From the NCBI RefSeq assembly GCF_036013645.1, contig NZ_CP107869.1, positions 7,068,001-7,132,000 on the forward strand: 64,000 nt of DNA, written 5' to 3'. Within the stretch, counting starts at the first letter, position 1. Each line of letters opens with the position of its first letter. Positions 1 through 8,317 of this stretch are shown piece by piece. This stretch comes from Streptomyces sp. NBC_00490. GTDB taxonomy: Bacteria; Actinomycetota; Actinomycetes; Streptomycetales; Streptomycetaceae. Under the pieces are notes generated by a model that had not been told where the DNA came from, made no database searches, and saw only the letters and a program-made list of their open reading frames with translations. The translations under genes were made by a program, and so were the position numbers.

Positions 1-1
1 C

Positions 2-655
2 GGAGCCGCCGAGCTGGCCCGTGCCCGCCGCGCCCGAGGGCTGCGGCTCAACGTGCCGGAGGCCACCGCGCTCATCGCGGACACCGTGTGCGAGGCCGCC
101 CGCGACGGGGCGCGGCTCGCCGAGGCCGTCGAGCGGGCCCGCGCGGTGCTCGGCCCTGACGACGTGCTGCCCGGCGTCGCGGACGTCGTCACCGAGGTGC
201 ATGTCGAGGCCGTCTTCGACGACGGGTCCCGGCTGGCCGTGGTGAGCGACCCGATCGGCGGCGGGCTCGGCCCCGAGGCTCCCGGCGCGCTGCTGCCCGG
301 ACCCGAGCACACCGAGCCCGAGGCCGTCGTACGGCTGACGGTCACCAACACCGCCACCGTCCCCGTCTCCGTCACCTCCCACTTCCACTTCTTCGAGGTC
401 AACCCTCGCCTCGACTTCGACCGCGCCGAGGCCTACGGGACACGGCTCGCCGTCCCCGCCGGCTCCTCGGTGCGGTTCGGGCCGGGGGAGTCGCTGGAGG
501 TCGGCCTGGTGCCGATCGGCGGTGCCCGGGTCGCCATCGGCTTCGCCGGGCTCGTCGACGGACCGCTGGACGCGCCCGGCGCCCGCGAGGAGGCCCTGCG
601 CCGCGCCGCCGCCTGCGGCTACCTGGGCGTGTCCGTCGAGGAGGCCGGCCGATGA
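2..655 (+). CDS. ureAB: Urease gamma-beta fusion subunit, 5' partial
   Basis: Structural subunit of urease (urea to ammonia and carbamate), without catalytic residues of its own. The gene is open from the left edge, so its start lies outside the window. Visible residues 1-80 match the second half of UreA (gamma), with the LNVPEATALIAD helix and VEAVFDDGSRL strand. A short linker leads into a UreB (beta) domain with the SHFHFFEVNP motif. Gamma and beta are therefore one chain, as in other actinobacterial fusions, with a C-terminal extension of about 35 residues beyond a typical beta subunit. Its stop overlaps the ureC start (ATGA), which implies translational coupling. No UreD, E, F or G gene is visible downstream. 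Confidence 0.9.
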   Translation, partial: GAAELARARRARGLRLNVPEATALIADTVCEAARDGARLAEAVERARAVLGPDDVLPGVADVVTEVHVEAVFDDGSRLAVVSDPIGGGLGPEAPGALLPGPEHTEPEAVVRLTVTNTATVPVSVTSHFHFFEVNPRLDFDRAEAYGTRLAVPAGSSVRFGPGESLEVGLVPIGGARVAIGFAGLVDGPLDAPGAREEALRRAAACGYLGVSVEEAGR

Positions 656-2364
656 GCCGCCCCGGAGGGCACCCCGCCGAGGCCCGCCGCCTCACCCCCC
701 ACGAGTACGCCGCCACCCACGGCCCCCGCGCCGGCGACCGCATCCGGCTCGGCGACTCCGGGCTGACGATCCGCGTCGAGGCCGACTCCCAGCGCCACGG
801 CGACGAGTTCCTCGCCGGCTTCGGCAAGACCGCCCGCGACGGACTGCACCTCAAGGCCGCGGCCGTGCGGGAGACCTGCGACGTCGTCATCAGCAACGTC
901 GTCGTGATCGATGCCGTGCAGGGGATCCGCAAGGTCTCCATCGGCATCCGGGAAGGCCGTGTCCACTCCATCGGGCGGGCCGGGAACCCCGACACCCTCG
1001 ACGGGGTCGACGTCGTCGTCGGCACCGGCACGTCCATCGTGTCCGGCGAAGGGCTCATCGCCACCGCCGGGGCCGTCGACACCCACGTCCATCTGCTGTC
1101 GCCACGGATCATGGAGGCCTCGCTGGCCTCCGGCGTGACCACGATCATCGGCCAGGAGTTCGGGCCGGTCTGGGGCGTCGGCGTCAACTCGCCCTGGGCG
1201 CTGCGGCACACGTTCAACGCCTTCGACGCCTGGCCGGTCAACATCGGCTTCCTGGGCCGGGGTTCGTCCTCGCGCGACGCGCCCCTGATCGAGGCCCTCG
1301 CCGAAGGCGGTGCGTCCGGCTTCAAGGTGCACGAGGACATGGGCGCCCACACCCGGGCGCTGGACACGGCACTGCGGGTCGCCGAGGAACACGACGTCCA
1401 AGTCGCCCTGCACAGCGACGGGTTGAACGAGTGCCTGTCCGTCGAGGACACCCTGCGCGTCCTGGAGGGGCGCACCATCCACGCCTTCCACATCGAGGGC
1501 TGCGGCGGCGGACACGTCCCGAACGTGCTGAAGATGGCGGGCGTCGCGAACGTCATCGGCTCCTCCACCAACCCCACCCTGCCCTTCGGCCGGGACGCGG
1601 TCGCCGAGCACTACGGCATGATCGTCTCCGTCCACGGCCTGAAGACCGACCTGCCCGGCGACGCCGCCCTGGCCCGCGACCGGATCCGCGCCGGGACCAT
1701 GGGCGCCGAGGACGTCCTGCACGACCTGGGCGCGATCGGCATCACCTCCTCGGACGCGCAGGGCATGGGGCGAGCGGGCGAGACGGTCCGCCGTACGTTC
1801 GCCATGGCAGGGAAGATGAAGGCCCAGTTCGGCGCCCCCGACGAGGACCACGACAACGAACGCGTCCTGCGCTACCTGGCCAAGCTGACGATCAACCCGG
1901 CCATCGCGCACGGTCTCTCGCACGAGGTCGGTTCCATCGAGGTCGGCAAGCTGGCCGACATCGTGCTGTGGCGCCCGGAGTACTTCGGCGCGAAACCGCA
2001 GCTGGTCCTGAAGTCCGGCTTCCCGGCGTACGGCGTGGTGGGCGACCCCAACGCGGCGACGGACACCTGTGAACCCCTGGTGCTGGGACCGCAGTTCGGC
2101 GCGTACGGCGCCACCCCCGCCGACCTCTCCGTCGCCTTCGTCGCCCGGGCGGCGCTCGACCAGGGCAACGACTCGATGCCGACCCGCCGCCGCAGGGTCG
2201 CCGTCCGCGGCACCCGCGGCATCGGACCGGCCGACCTGCGCCTCAACTCCCGTACCGGAGCGGTCGATGTCGACCAGCGCACCGGCCTGGTCACCCTCGA
2301 CGGCGAGCCACTGCGCTCCGAGCCGGCCGACTCCGTCTCCCTCAACCGCCTGTACTTCCTCTAG
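652..2364 (+). CDS. ureC: Urease alpha subunit, variant flap (no Cys)
   Basis: 570 residues, normal UreC length, amidohydrolase fold. Nickel and catalytic residues are present: H145 and H147 (DTHVH), the Lys to be carbamylated K225 (FKVHED), H254 (LHSDG), H280 (FHIEG) and D368 (TSSDAQ). The mobile-flap segment, usually VCHHL, reads SVHGL here: the catalytic flap His (H328) stays, but the conserved Cys before it is Val327 and the His after it is Gly. The Trp usually following HED is Met. The protein is therefore a diverged urease whose nickel site looks intact. Whether it hydrolyses urea at normal rate, and where its accessory proteins come from, cannot be told here. It starts inside the ureAB stop and ends 17 bp before the agmatine deiminase gene. 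Confidence 0.9.
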   Translation: MSRPGGHPAEARRLTPHEYAATHGPRAGDRIRLGDSGLTIRVEADSQRHGDEFLAGFGKTARDGLHLKAAAVRETCDVVISNVVVIDAVQGIRKVSIGIREGRVHSIGRAGNPDTLDGVDVVVGTGTSIVSGEGLIATAGAVDTHVHLLSPRIMEASLASGVTTIIGQEFGPVWGVGVNSPWALRHTFNAFDAWPVNIGFLGRGSSSRDAPLIEALAEGGASGFKVHEDMGAHTRALDTALRVAEEHDVQVALHSDGLNECLSVEDTLRVLEGRTIHAFHIEGCGGGHVPNVLKMAGVANVIGSSTNPTLPFGRDAVAEHYGMIVSVHGLKTDLPGDAALARDRIRAGTMGAEDVLHDLGAIGITSSDAQGMGRAGETVRRTFAMAGKMKAQFGAPDEDHDNERVLRYLAKLTINPAIAHGLSHEVGSIEVGKLADIVLWRPEYFGAKPQLVLKSGFPAYGVVGDPNAATDTCEPLVLGPQFGAYGATPADLSVAFVARAALDQGNDSMPTRRRRVAVRGTRGIGPADLRLNSRTGAVDVDQRTGLVTLDGEPLRSEPADSVSLNRLYFL

Positions 2365-2381
2365 GACCCCCGGAGCACCTG

Positions 2382-3407
2382 ATGACCTACCGCATGCCCG
2401 CCGAGTGGGAGCCGCACGAGCGCACCTGGATGGCCTGGCCCGGACCCAACGCGACCTTCGCCGACGACGAGAAGCTCGCCGAGGCCCGGACCGCCTGGGC
2501 CGCGGTGGCCCGCGCCGTGCGCCGCTTTGAGCCGGTGACGATGGTGCACGGCACGGGCCAGGGGGAGTCCGCGCGCGAGCTGCTCGGACCGGACATCGAC
2601 CTGGTGGAGCGCGAACTCGACGACGCGTGGATGCGTGACATCGGGCCCACGTTCGTGAGCGACGGCCGTCGACTGGCCGCCGTGGACTGGGTGTTCAACG
2701 GCTGGGGGGCACAGGACTGGGCGAGCTGGGAGCACGACTCCAAGATCGCCCGCCATGTCGCGGACCTGGCCGGGGTGCCGGTGCGGAGCAGCACCCTGGT
2801 CAACGAGGGCGGCGCGATCCACGTCGACGGCGAGGGCACGGTCCTGCTCACCGAGACGGTCCAGCTCGGCGCCGGGCGCAACCCCGGCTGGACGCGCGAG
2901 CGGGTCGAGGCGGAGATCCACGACCGACTCGGCACCAGCAAGGCGATCTGGCTCCCGCACGGCCTCGCCGGCGACTACGGCACGTACGGCACCCAGGGTC
3001 ACGTCGACATCGTCGCGGCCTTCGCCGGGCCCGGCACCGTGGTCGTCCACAGCCAGCGGAACCCGGACCACCCCGACCACGCCCGCTCGCGGGAGTACGT
3101 CGAGATCCTGCGCGGACAGACGGACGCGAGGGGCCGCCGCCTGGAGGTCGTCGAGATCCCCGCCCCCACGGTCCTCAAGGATCAGGACGGGGAGTGGGTC
3201 GACTACTCGTACATCAACCACTACCTCTGCAACGGCGGCGTGGTGCTCTGCGCCTTCGACGACCCGAACGACGAACTCGCGGCCGGCGTCTTCCGCCGGC
3301 TCTTCCCCGAACGGACGGTGACACTGGTGGACGCGCGGACCGTCTTCGCGGGCGGGGGCGGCATCCACTGCATCACCCAGCAGCAGCCGCGGACGACGGT
3401 CAGGTAG
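2382..3407 (+). CDS. aguA: Agmatine deiminase
   Basis: Agmatine iminohydrolase of the peptidylarginine-deiminase fold: agmatine + water to N-carbamoylputrescine + ammonia; cytoplasmic. Signatures: N-terminal MPAEWEPHERTWMAWP, the LDDAWMRDIGPTF acidic/Arg motif, LVNEGGAIHVDGEGT, GTQGHVD with the catalytic His, and the nucleophile C330 in GGGGIHCITQQQP close to the C-terminus. 341 residues is usual for the family. The start has a GGAG ribosome site six bases upstream. It lies 17 bp after ureC, and the next gene begins 9 bp after its stop, so an operon is likely. Context suggests use of agmatine and urea as nitrogen sources. Family assignment is firm; the exact substrate is inferred. Confidence 0.92.
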   Translation: MTYRMPAEWEPHERTWMAWPGPNATFADDEKLAEARTAWAAVARAVRRFEPVTMVHGTGQGESARELLGPDIDLVERELDDAWMRDIGPTFVSDGRRLAAVDWVFNGWGAQDWASWEHDSKIARHVADLAGVPVRSSTLVNEGGAIHVDGEGTVLLTETVQLGAGRNPGWTRERVEAEIHDRLGTSKAIWLPHGLAGDYGTYGTQGHVDIVAAFAGPGTVVVHSQRNPDHPDHARSREYVEILRGQTDARGRRLEVVEIPAPTVLKDQDGEWVDYSYINHYLCNGGVVLCAFDDPNDELAAGVFRRLFPERTVTLVDARTVFAGGGGIHCITQQQPRTTVR

Positions 3408-3416
3408 AACGTACGG

Positions 3417-3917
3417 GTGAACGTGCTGACCTGTGCCGCCTGCGGAAGCCGCCTGACCGAGCCGCTGCGGCTCCTGCCGGAAGTGCCGCCCCGCCCGGAG
3501 TACGACGGACTCAAGAACCCCGACGGCTCCCGGCACGCCCCGTCGACCCTGCCGCGCGGGGCCTACGCGGTCGACCCGGAGCCGTGCGGGGCGCCGTACG
3601 TGCCGCATCCCGACCCCGAATGGTGCGGATCGGCCCACCCGGGAGACGTGTGCATGGGAGACCCCGACGGACCGGGATGCCTGATCTCCGCCGGGCCGCG
3701 CGACACATGGGTGGTCCACCCCGAGGACACCCGTGGGCGCCTGTCCGCCAACCCCGCCGTCGAGGAGGTCGGGTGCTGCGGCCGCCCCGGCCGCGAGGGG
3801 CCGAACGAGGTCTGCGCGGAGTGCGGCACGGCGGTGGCGACGCGGTACTCCGAGTGCTACGGCCCGTACGAGACGCACTTCCTGCCGGACGCCGTCCGCG
3901 TGGAGTCCGCCGTATGA
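3417..3917 (+). CDS. Cys-rich probable zinc-binding protein, unknown function
   Basis: 166 residues starting at GTG, in the same operon as agmatine deiminase. I do not recognise a characterised family. Cysteines come in pairs: an N-terminal CAACG knuckle (residues 6-10), central single Cys residues, and a C-terminal CC...CAEC...C cluster (about residues 121-148), which suggests one or two zinc ribbons. The central part is rich in Pro, Asp and Gly and has no signal peptide or membrane segment. The last bases overlap the start of the TetR gene (ATGA), so the two are translationally coupled. A role in metal handling for urease is conceivable but unsupported. Confidence 0.75.
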   Translation: MNVLTCAACGSRLTEPLRLLPEVPPRPEYDGLKNPDGSRHAPSTLPRGAYAVDPEPCGAPYVPHPDPEWCGSAHPGDVCMGDPDGPGCLISAGPRDTWVVHPEDTRGRLSANPAVEEVGCCGRPGREGPNEVCAECGTAVATRYSECYGPYETHFLPDAVRVESAV

Positions 3918-4519
3918 CCCCCGCCCGCCGTCGCACCCCCGCCCCGCCCCGCGAGGACGTCCTCGCCGCCGCCATGGAGATGATCGCCGAACTCGGCCTG
4001 GAGAAGCTCACCATGGCGGCCCTCGGCCGCGAGGTCGGGATGAGCAGCGGCCACCTCCTGTACTACTTCCACTCCAAGGACGAGCTGCTGCTCCAGACCC
4101 TGGAGTGGAGCGAGGGCCGGCTGGGCGCCGAACGCGGCCGCCTCCTCACCCGCACGGCCACCGCGCGCGAACGGCTCGATGCGTACGTCGACCTGTACGT
4201 CCCCCACGGCCATCGCGACCCCCACTGGACCCTCTGGCTTGAGGTCTGGAACCGCTCGCAGAACGCCCCCGCCGACGCCCGCGACCGGCAGGCCGCCATC
4301 GAGGGCGCCTGGCACCGCGACCTGGTGGCACTGCTGGCGGAAGGCGTGTCGAGGGGTGAGTTCCGCGCGGTCGACCCCGACCGCGTGGCCGCCCGGCTGC
4401 GGGCGCTGCTCGACGGATTCTCCATCCATGTGGCGATCGGGCTGCGAGGCGCGGACCGAGCGCAGATTCTCGGCCACGTACGGGAGTTCCTGGACGAGAA
4501 CCTTCTCGCGGACGCCTGA
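3914..4519 (+). CDS. TetR-family transcriptional regulator
   Basis: 201 residues. The N-terminal helix-turn-helix (about residues 12-58) has the family pattern: AAMEMIAELGLEKLTMAAL followed by REVGMSSGHLLYYFHSKDELL. The C-terminal ligand domain resembles the TetR_C subgroup seen with BetI-like regulators (DPHWTLWLEVWNRS), but the ligand is unknown. The ATG overlaps the preceding stop codon, making this the last cistron of the ureABC-aguA operon. It may therefore control that operon, perhaps in response to agmatine or a polyamine (inference). The operon promoter and any operator lie left of the window. Confidence 0.9.
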   Translation: MTPARRRTPAPPREDVLAAAMEMIAELGLEKLTMAALGREVGMSSGHLLYYFHSKDELLLQTLEWSEGRLGAERGRLLTRTATARERLDAYVDLYVPHGHRDPHWTLWLEVWNRSQNAPADARDRQAAIEGAWHRDLVALLAEGVSRGEFRAVDPDRVAARLRALLDGFSIHVAIGLRGADRAQILGHVREFLDENLLADA

Positions 4520-4642
4520 CCCCGAGCCCGGGTTGTACGCAAAAAGGCCGATTGACCCTGTGGCCCGTGGTGCGTTTGCCTCTTGGGGAGCCCTCGGCGC
4601 GGGGCCGGGGGAGAGCGTCCACGGGGGAACACAGGGGGGAAC

Positions 4643-6694
4643 ATGTCCAGAGCCGTACGTGTGTCCAGCATGTCCTTAGGTACGGCGCTGCTGCTCGCGC
4701 TCACCGGAACGACCGCCGGTGCCGAGCCGCACGCGCCCCGGGTGCACAGGGTCAGCACCGCCGCCGACGGCAGCCAGGCCGACGGGCAGTCGTCGGGCGG
4801 CGCGATCAGCGCCGACGGCCGCAAAGTGGCGTTCACCTCCGTCGCGCCGAGCTTCGGCTGCGCGCGCTTCGACAGGTGCCTGCTCGTGAAGGACCTGCAC
4901 GACGGCGGGCTGACCAAGATCGACCTCGGCAGCGGCTACACCTACGGCTCGCCCGCGCCGAGCGCCGACGGCAGCCGTATCGCCTTCTCCGCGGGCACCC
5001 GGTTCCTCGCGCCCTACCTGTACGACGGCGCCACCGGCCGTACGGAGAAACTGTGGCCGCAAGACCCGCCAGGCTTCAACGAGTTGGGCCGCGCCCAGTC
5101 GATCAGCCCGGACGGCACGCATATCGCGTACACCATCGGCAACCGCAACGGCGACGAGAACTTCCGGCTGCTGTACGTCCGTGACACGGCCACCGGTACC
5201 GACGAGCTGATCTCACCGGCCGAGGAGGGCGACAAGCCGGGCGCCTCGGTGAGCGGCGACGGCAAGCGGGTCGCGTACTCGGTCCGGGGTGATGTGGAGG
5301 GGCCGGATCCGGCCGACCTCTTCGTGAAGGACCGGGCGACGGGGAAGCGGACCCAGGTCGACCAGGGCTTCGGCCCCGCCTCCCTGGTCCGTATCACCGC
5401 CGACGGCCGCCACGTCCTCTTCAACGCCGACAACGGTGTCTACAGCCGCGACCTCCGCACGGGCGACGCGCGGCGCGTGGCCGAGGGATCCGCCTCCTCG
5501 GTCACCGCGGACGGCCGGTACGCCGTCGTCGCGGGCGAGGACGGGGTGCGGGTGCGCGACCTGCGGACGGGGCTGCGGGGGGCCGCCCTTCCGCCGGACG
5601 CCCAGACCGGTGACGACATGCTGGCAGCCGGCGGGCGTGCGGTGGCGTTCAGTTCGAAGGCGTCCCACCTGGTGGCGGGAGACACCAACAGGGAGTCCGA
5701 CGTGTTCGTCTTCTCGGGCGCGCTGAGGAAGAACCCGGCTCCGATGCCCTCCGTCACCGAGCGGATCAGCATGACCAGGGACGGACAGCAGCGGCCCGAG
5801 GCCTCGTACGACCCCGTGATGGGAGAGGGCAAGGTCGTCGCCTTCACCTCGGGCGACGACGTGTTCGTCAACGCGGCCGGCGGTCTCTCCCAGGTCGACT
5901 CCACCGACCAGGGCCCCTCGCGCGAGGGCGCCCCCTGCTACAGCGGGCGCATGGTCGGCTATGTGGCCCCGTCCCCGACCGACGGCGGCCCGCAGGTCCA
6001 TATCCGCAACCGCTCGGTCGGGAAGCTGACCACCATCGGCTCCCACGACGGCGTCCGCTTCACCTGGATGGGACAGCCCCAGGTCGACCCGACCTGCGCG
6101 TGGGTCACCTACGCCGCCACACTGCCCGCCACCGACACCGATCCGTCGCCCGAACCCCGCCTCTACCGCTTCAAGTTCAACGGCGGCACCCTCGACGTGG
6201 TCAGCGCGCCCACGGGCGAGCCGGCGGGCAACCCGTCCATCAACTACGGCGGCCGGTACATCGCCTTCGAGCAGGGCGGCGAGGTCCACGTCCGCGACCT
6301 GGACACCGGTGCCCTGTCGACGCTCGGCGCGGGCTCGGCCCCGTCGATCAGCGCGGACGGCCGCAAGGTCGCCTTCCAGCAGGGTGGCGAGGTGCGCGTC
6401 CGCGACCTCGACACCGGAACGACCACCCGGATCAGGGGCACCCAGCCCTCGCTCTCCGGGGACGGCGCGCGCGTGGCGTACACCTCGCACGGCGCCGTAT
6501 ACCTGCGGGAACTCACCACCGGGAAGCGGCAGTTGATCAGCGTCGACCGCTGGGGCGGCCGCAACGACCTCCCGGCCCGGCATCCTTCCGTCAACGCCGA
6601 CGGCACGGTCGTCGCCTTCGAGTCGGCGTCACCCGATCTGGTGGAAGGGGACACCAACGGGGTGTCGGACGTCTTCCTGCGGACAGTGCAATGA
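4643..6694 (+). CDS. Secreted beta-propeller (PD40/TolB-like) protein
   Basis: 683 residues. The ATG at 4643 was chosen because a G-rich ribosome site lies just upstream and a Sec signal peptide follows (hydrophobic SLGTALLLALTG, likely cleaved after TAGA). The rest is a run of WD40-like/PD40 repeats, each with the pattern xxSADGRxVAF...D.(TN)..SDVFVxDLxTG. At least ten blades can be counted, which could make two propellers. No catalytic domain is visible, so it may bind cell-wall or extracellular ligands. The next gene is a shorter paralogue after only 29 bp, so the pair probably arose by tandem duplication and is co-transcribed. Confidence 0.85.
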   Translation: MSRAVRVSSMSLGTALLLALTGTTAGAEPHAPRVHRVSTAADGSQADGQSSGGAISADGRKVAFTSVAPSFGCARFDRCLLVKDLHDGGLTKIDLGSGYTYGSPAPSADGSRIAFSAGTRFLAPYLYDGATGRTEKLWPQDPPGFNELGRAQSISPDGTHIAYTIGNRNGDENFRLLYVRDTATGTDELISPAEEGDKPGASVSGDGKRVAYSVRGDVEGPDPADLFVKDRATGKRTQVDQGFGPASLVRITADGRHVLFNADNGVYSRDLRTGDARRVAEGSASSVTADGRYAVVAGEDGVRVRDLRTGLRGAALPPDAQTGDDMLAAGGRAVAFSSKASHLVAGDTNRESDVFVFSGALRKNPAPMPSVTERISMTRDGQQRPEASYDPVMGEGKVVAFTSGDDVFVNAAGGLSQVDSTDQGPSREGAPCYSGRMVGYVAPSPTDGGPQVHIRNRSVGKLTTIGSHDGVRFTWMGQPQVDPTCAWVTYAATLPATDTDPSPEPRLYRFKFNGGTLDVVSAPTGEPAGNPSINYGGRYIAFEQGGEVHVRDLDTGALSTLGAGSAPSISADGRKVAFQQGGEVRVRDLDTGTTTRIRGTQPSLSGDGARVAYTSHGAVYLRELTTGKRQLISVDRWGGRNDLPARHPSVNADGTVVAFESASPDLVEGDTNGVSDVFLRTVQ

Positions 6695-6723
6695 CCAGCA
6701 GCAACCACAACGGGGGAACAACC

Positions 6724-8007
6724 ATGCACAGCAACAAGCGAGCCGTCGCGCTCGCCGCCGCCTTCGTCGCCGCCACGGTGGCCGTGACCGTGACCTCGGC
6801 GGGCGCCGCGCCCCGCGTCCCGTCCACCGAGCGCGTCACCCTGTCGGCGACGGGGGAGCAGGGCAACGGCTCCGCGTACGGGCCGCAGCTCAGTGCCGAC
6901 GGCCGGTTCGCGGCCTTCACGGCGGACGCGTCCAACCTGGTGCCCGGCGACACCAACGAGATGTCGGACGTCTTCGTGCGCGACCTGCGCAAGGGGACCG
7001 TCGAGCGGGTCAGCGTCAGCTCGGCCGGCGTACAGGCCGACCAGCCGTCGTCCGTGCGGGCCATCAGCGACGACGGCCGGTACGTCCTGTTCAGCTCGAA
7101 CGCACGGAACCTGGTCCCCTGGGACACCCCGCCCGCGGACGCCGGTGCCGCCGACGTCTATCTGCACGACCGGCGCACCGGCACCACGCGGCGGATCAGT
7201 GTCGGCTTCGACGGGGGCTCCGCGTACGCGGCCGGCACCGACATGTCGGCGAACGCCCGCTACATCACCTTCAACGCCAAGGCCGACCGGATGGAGGAGG
7301 GAGCCCGCGACCTCTTCGGAGCCGTGTACGTCTTCGACCGCAGCACCGGCAGGACGGAGCGGGTCAGCAACCCGAACCGCCCGGACAACCCCGCGCTCTT
7401 CCAGGACGTGAGCGCCGACGGCCGCTATGTGCTGTACACGCAGCTGGTGCCGCGCAGTGGGCGCGGGATCACCTGGGTGCACGACCGCCGCACCGGCGCC
7501 GAGGAGCGGGTCAACGTCAAGGCGGACGGCTCCCCGGTCGAGGGGTACGCGATGCCCGCCACGCTCTCCGCGGACGGCCGCACCGTCGCCTTCCACAACA
7601 CCGACGAGGGCCTGGTCCCCGGCCCCACCCCCGAGGACGCGTCCGACATCTATGTCCGCGACCTGCGTAAGGACGTCACCCGGCGGGTCGACACCGGCCC
7701 CGACGGCGAGACCATGCCCGACCGGCCGGAACTCAGCCCGGACGGCCGGTACCTGGGCTACGAGGCCACCCCGCGGCTGCCCGACGGCACGACCGGCCCG
7801 ACCAACGTCTACCTTCGCGACCTGCGCACCGGCAGCACCCGTCTGGTGGGCGCGTCCGTCACCGGCGGGCCCGTGACGGACGCCTCCGTCTGGCTGAGCT
7901 CGGTGAGCGCGGGGGCGAAGCGCCTCGGCCTCGCCAGTGCCTCGTCCCAGCTCGTCGCCGGCGACACCAACGGCAGCTACGACGGCTTCGTCCGCCACCT
8001 GCGCTGA
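6724..8007 (+). CDS. Secreted beta-propeller (PD40/TolB-like) protein, paralogue of the preceding gene
   Basis: 427 residues with a Sec signal peptide (VALAAAFVAATVAVTVTSAGAA). It is followed by six or seven PD40/TolB-type blades with the recurring phrases LSADGRFAAF, SNLVPGDTNEMSDVFVRDL and ISDDGRYVLFSSNA. The phrase LVPGDTNxxSD also occurs in the upstream gene, including near its C-terminus (LVEGDTNGVSDVFLR), which supports duplication. No enzyme domain is seen. The start is supported by CGGGGGAACAACC upstream of ATG. Function is unknown, probably extracellular protein-protein or glycan interaction. Confidence 0.85.
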   Translation: MHSNKRAVALAAAFVAATVAVTVTSAGAAPRVPSTERVTLSATGEQGNGSAYGPQLSADGRFAAFTADASNLVPGDTNEMSDVFVRDLRKGTVERVSVSSAGVQADQPSSVRAISDDGRYVLFSSNARNLVPWDTPPADAGAADVYLHDRRTGTTRRISVGFDGGSAYAAGTDMSANARYITFNAKADRMEEGARDLFGAVYVFDRSTGRTERVSNPNRPDNPALFQDVSADGRYVLYTQLVPRSGRGITWVHDRRTGAEERVNVKADGSPVEGYAMPATLSADGRTVAFHNTDEGLVPGPTPEDASDIYVRDLRKDVTRRVDTGPDGETMPDRPELSPDGRYLGYEATPRLPDGTTGPTNVYLRDLRTGSTRLVGASVTGGPVTDASVWLSSVSAGAKRLGLASASSQLVAGDTNGSYDGFVRHLR

Positions 8008-8088
8008 CCAGCACCCGGTTCGCATCCTGAGACGGACGGTGAGCGCGGGGGAGTCTTGTGCCAGACTGCCCCCGTGCTCTCGTTCGCC

Positions 8089-8124
8089 ATGATTATTGGC
8101 AGCAGGCGCGCCGGTCCGCAGTGA
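8089..8124 (+). CDS. Candidate cimA leader peptide (11 aa, Ile-Ile)
   Basis: A short ORF reading M-I-I-G-S-R-R-A-G-P-Q then stop, 193 bp upstream of cimA. CimA feeds isoleucine synthesis, so the two tandem Ile codons (ATT ATT, rare codons in this GC-rich genome) right after the start fit a ribosome-mediated attenuation leader. There is no clear Shine-Dalgarno sequence, and the transcription start is not known, so the ORF may lie outside the transcript. A stem-loop directly follows its stop and a perfect terminator hairpin follows that. Confidence 0.4.
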   Translation: MIIGSRRAGPQ

Positions 8125-8151
8125 CCGCCACGTACGACCAGGTACGGGCGG
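8125..8151 (+). promoter_or_regulatory. Leader stem-loop 1 upstream of cimA
   Basis: CCGCC-A-CGTAC-GACCAG-GTACG-GGCGG forms a ten-pair hairpin with one bulged A, starting at the base after the leader-peptide stop. It is placed where a pause or anti-antiterminator hairpin would sit in an attenuator. Confidence 0.5.
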
Positions 8152-8178
8152 ACACCGTCGTCCTCGACCCGCGCGCAG

Positions 8179-8209
8179 ACCTCTCGCACCCGCGAGAGGT
8201 TTTTCGCTT
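8179..8209 (+). terminator. Perfect intrinsic terminator in the cimA leader (probable attenuator)
   Basis: Arms at 8179-8187 and 8192-8200 pair perfectly over nine bases around a four-base loop and run straight into TTTTTCGCTTT. It lies 109-140 bp before the cimA start and downstream of the leader ORF. The preceding plus-strand gene ends at 8007, so this could in principle terminate that transcript, but the leader ORF and second hairpin favour attenuation. The remainder of 8008-8317 shows only a GGAG ribosome site before cimA. Confidence 0.65.
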
Positions 8210-8317
8210 TTCTGGCCCACCCGTAACCAGAGGCGAGAGCGCGAGGGACCATGTGGGGACGGTGGAGCCGGTCATTCCGGTACAGACCGAGATCCAATCC
8301 TCAGGAGCCTTGAGACC

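Noticed and set aside
8008..8317. T-box riboswitch before cimA
   Set aside because: No TGGNACCGCG-type T-box sequence or specifier stem could be found; the leader ORF plus terminator is a better explanation.
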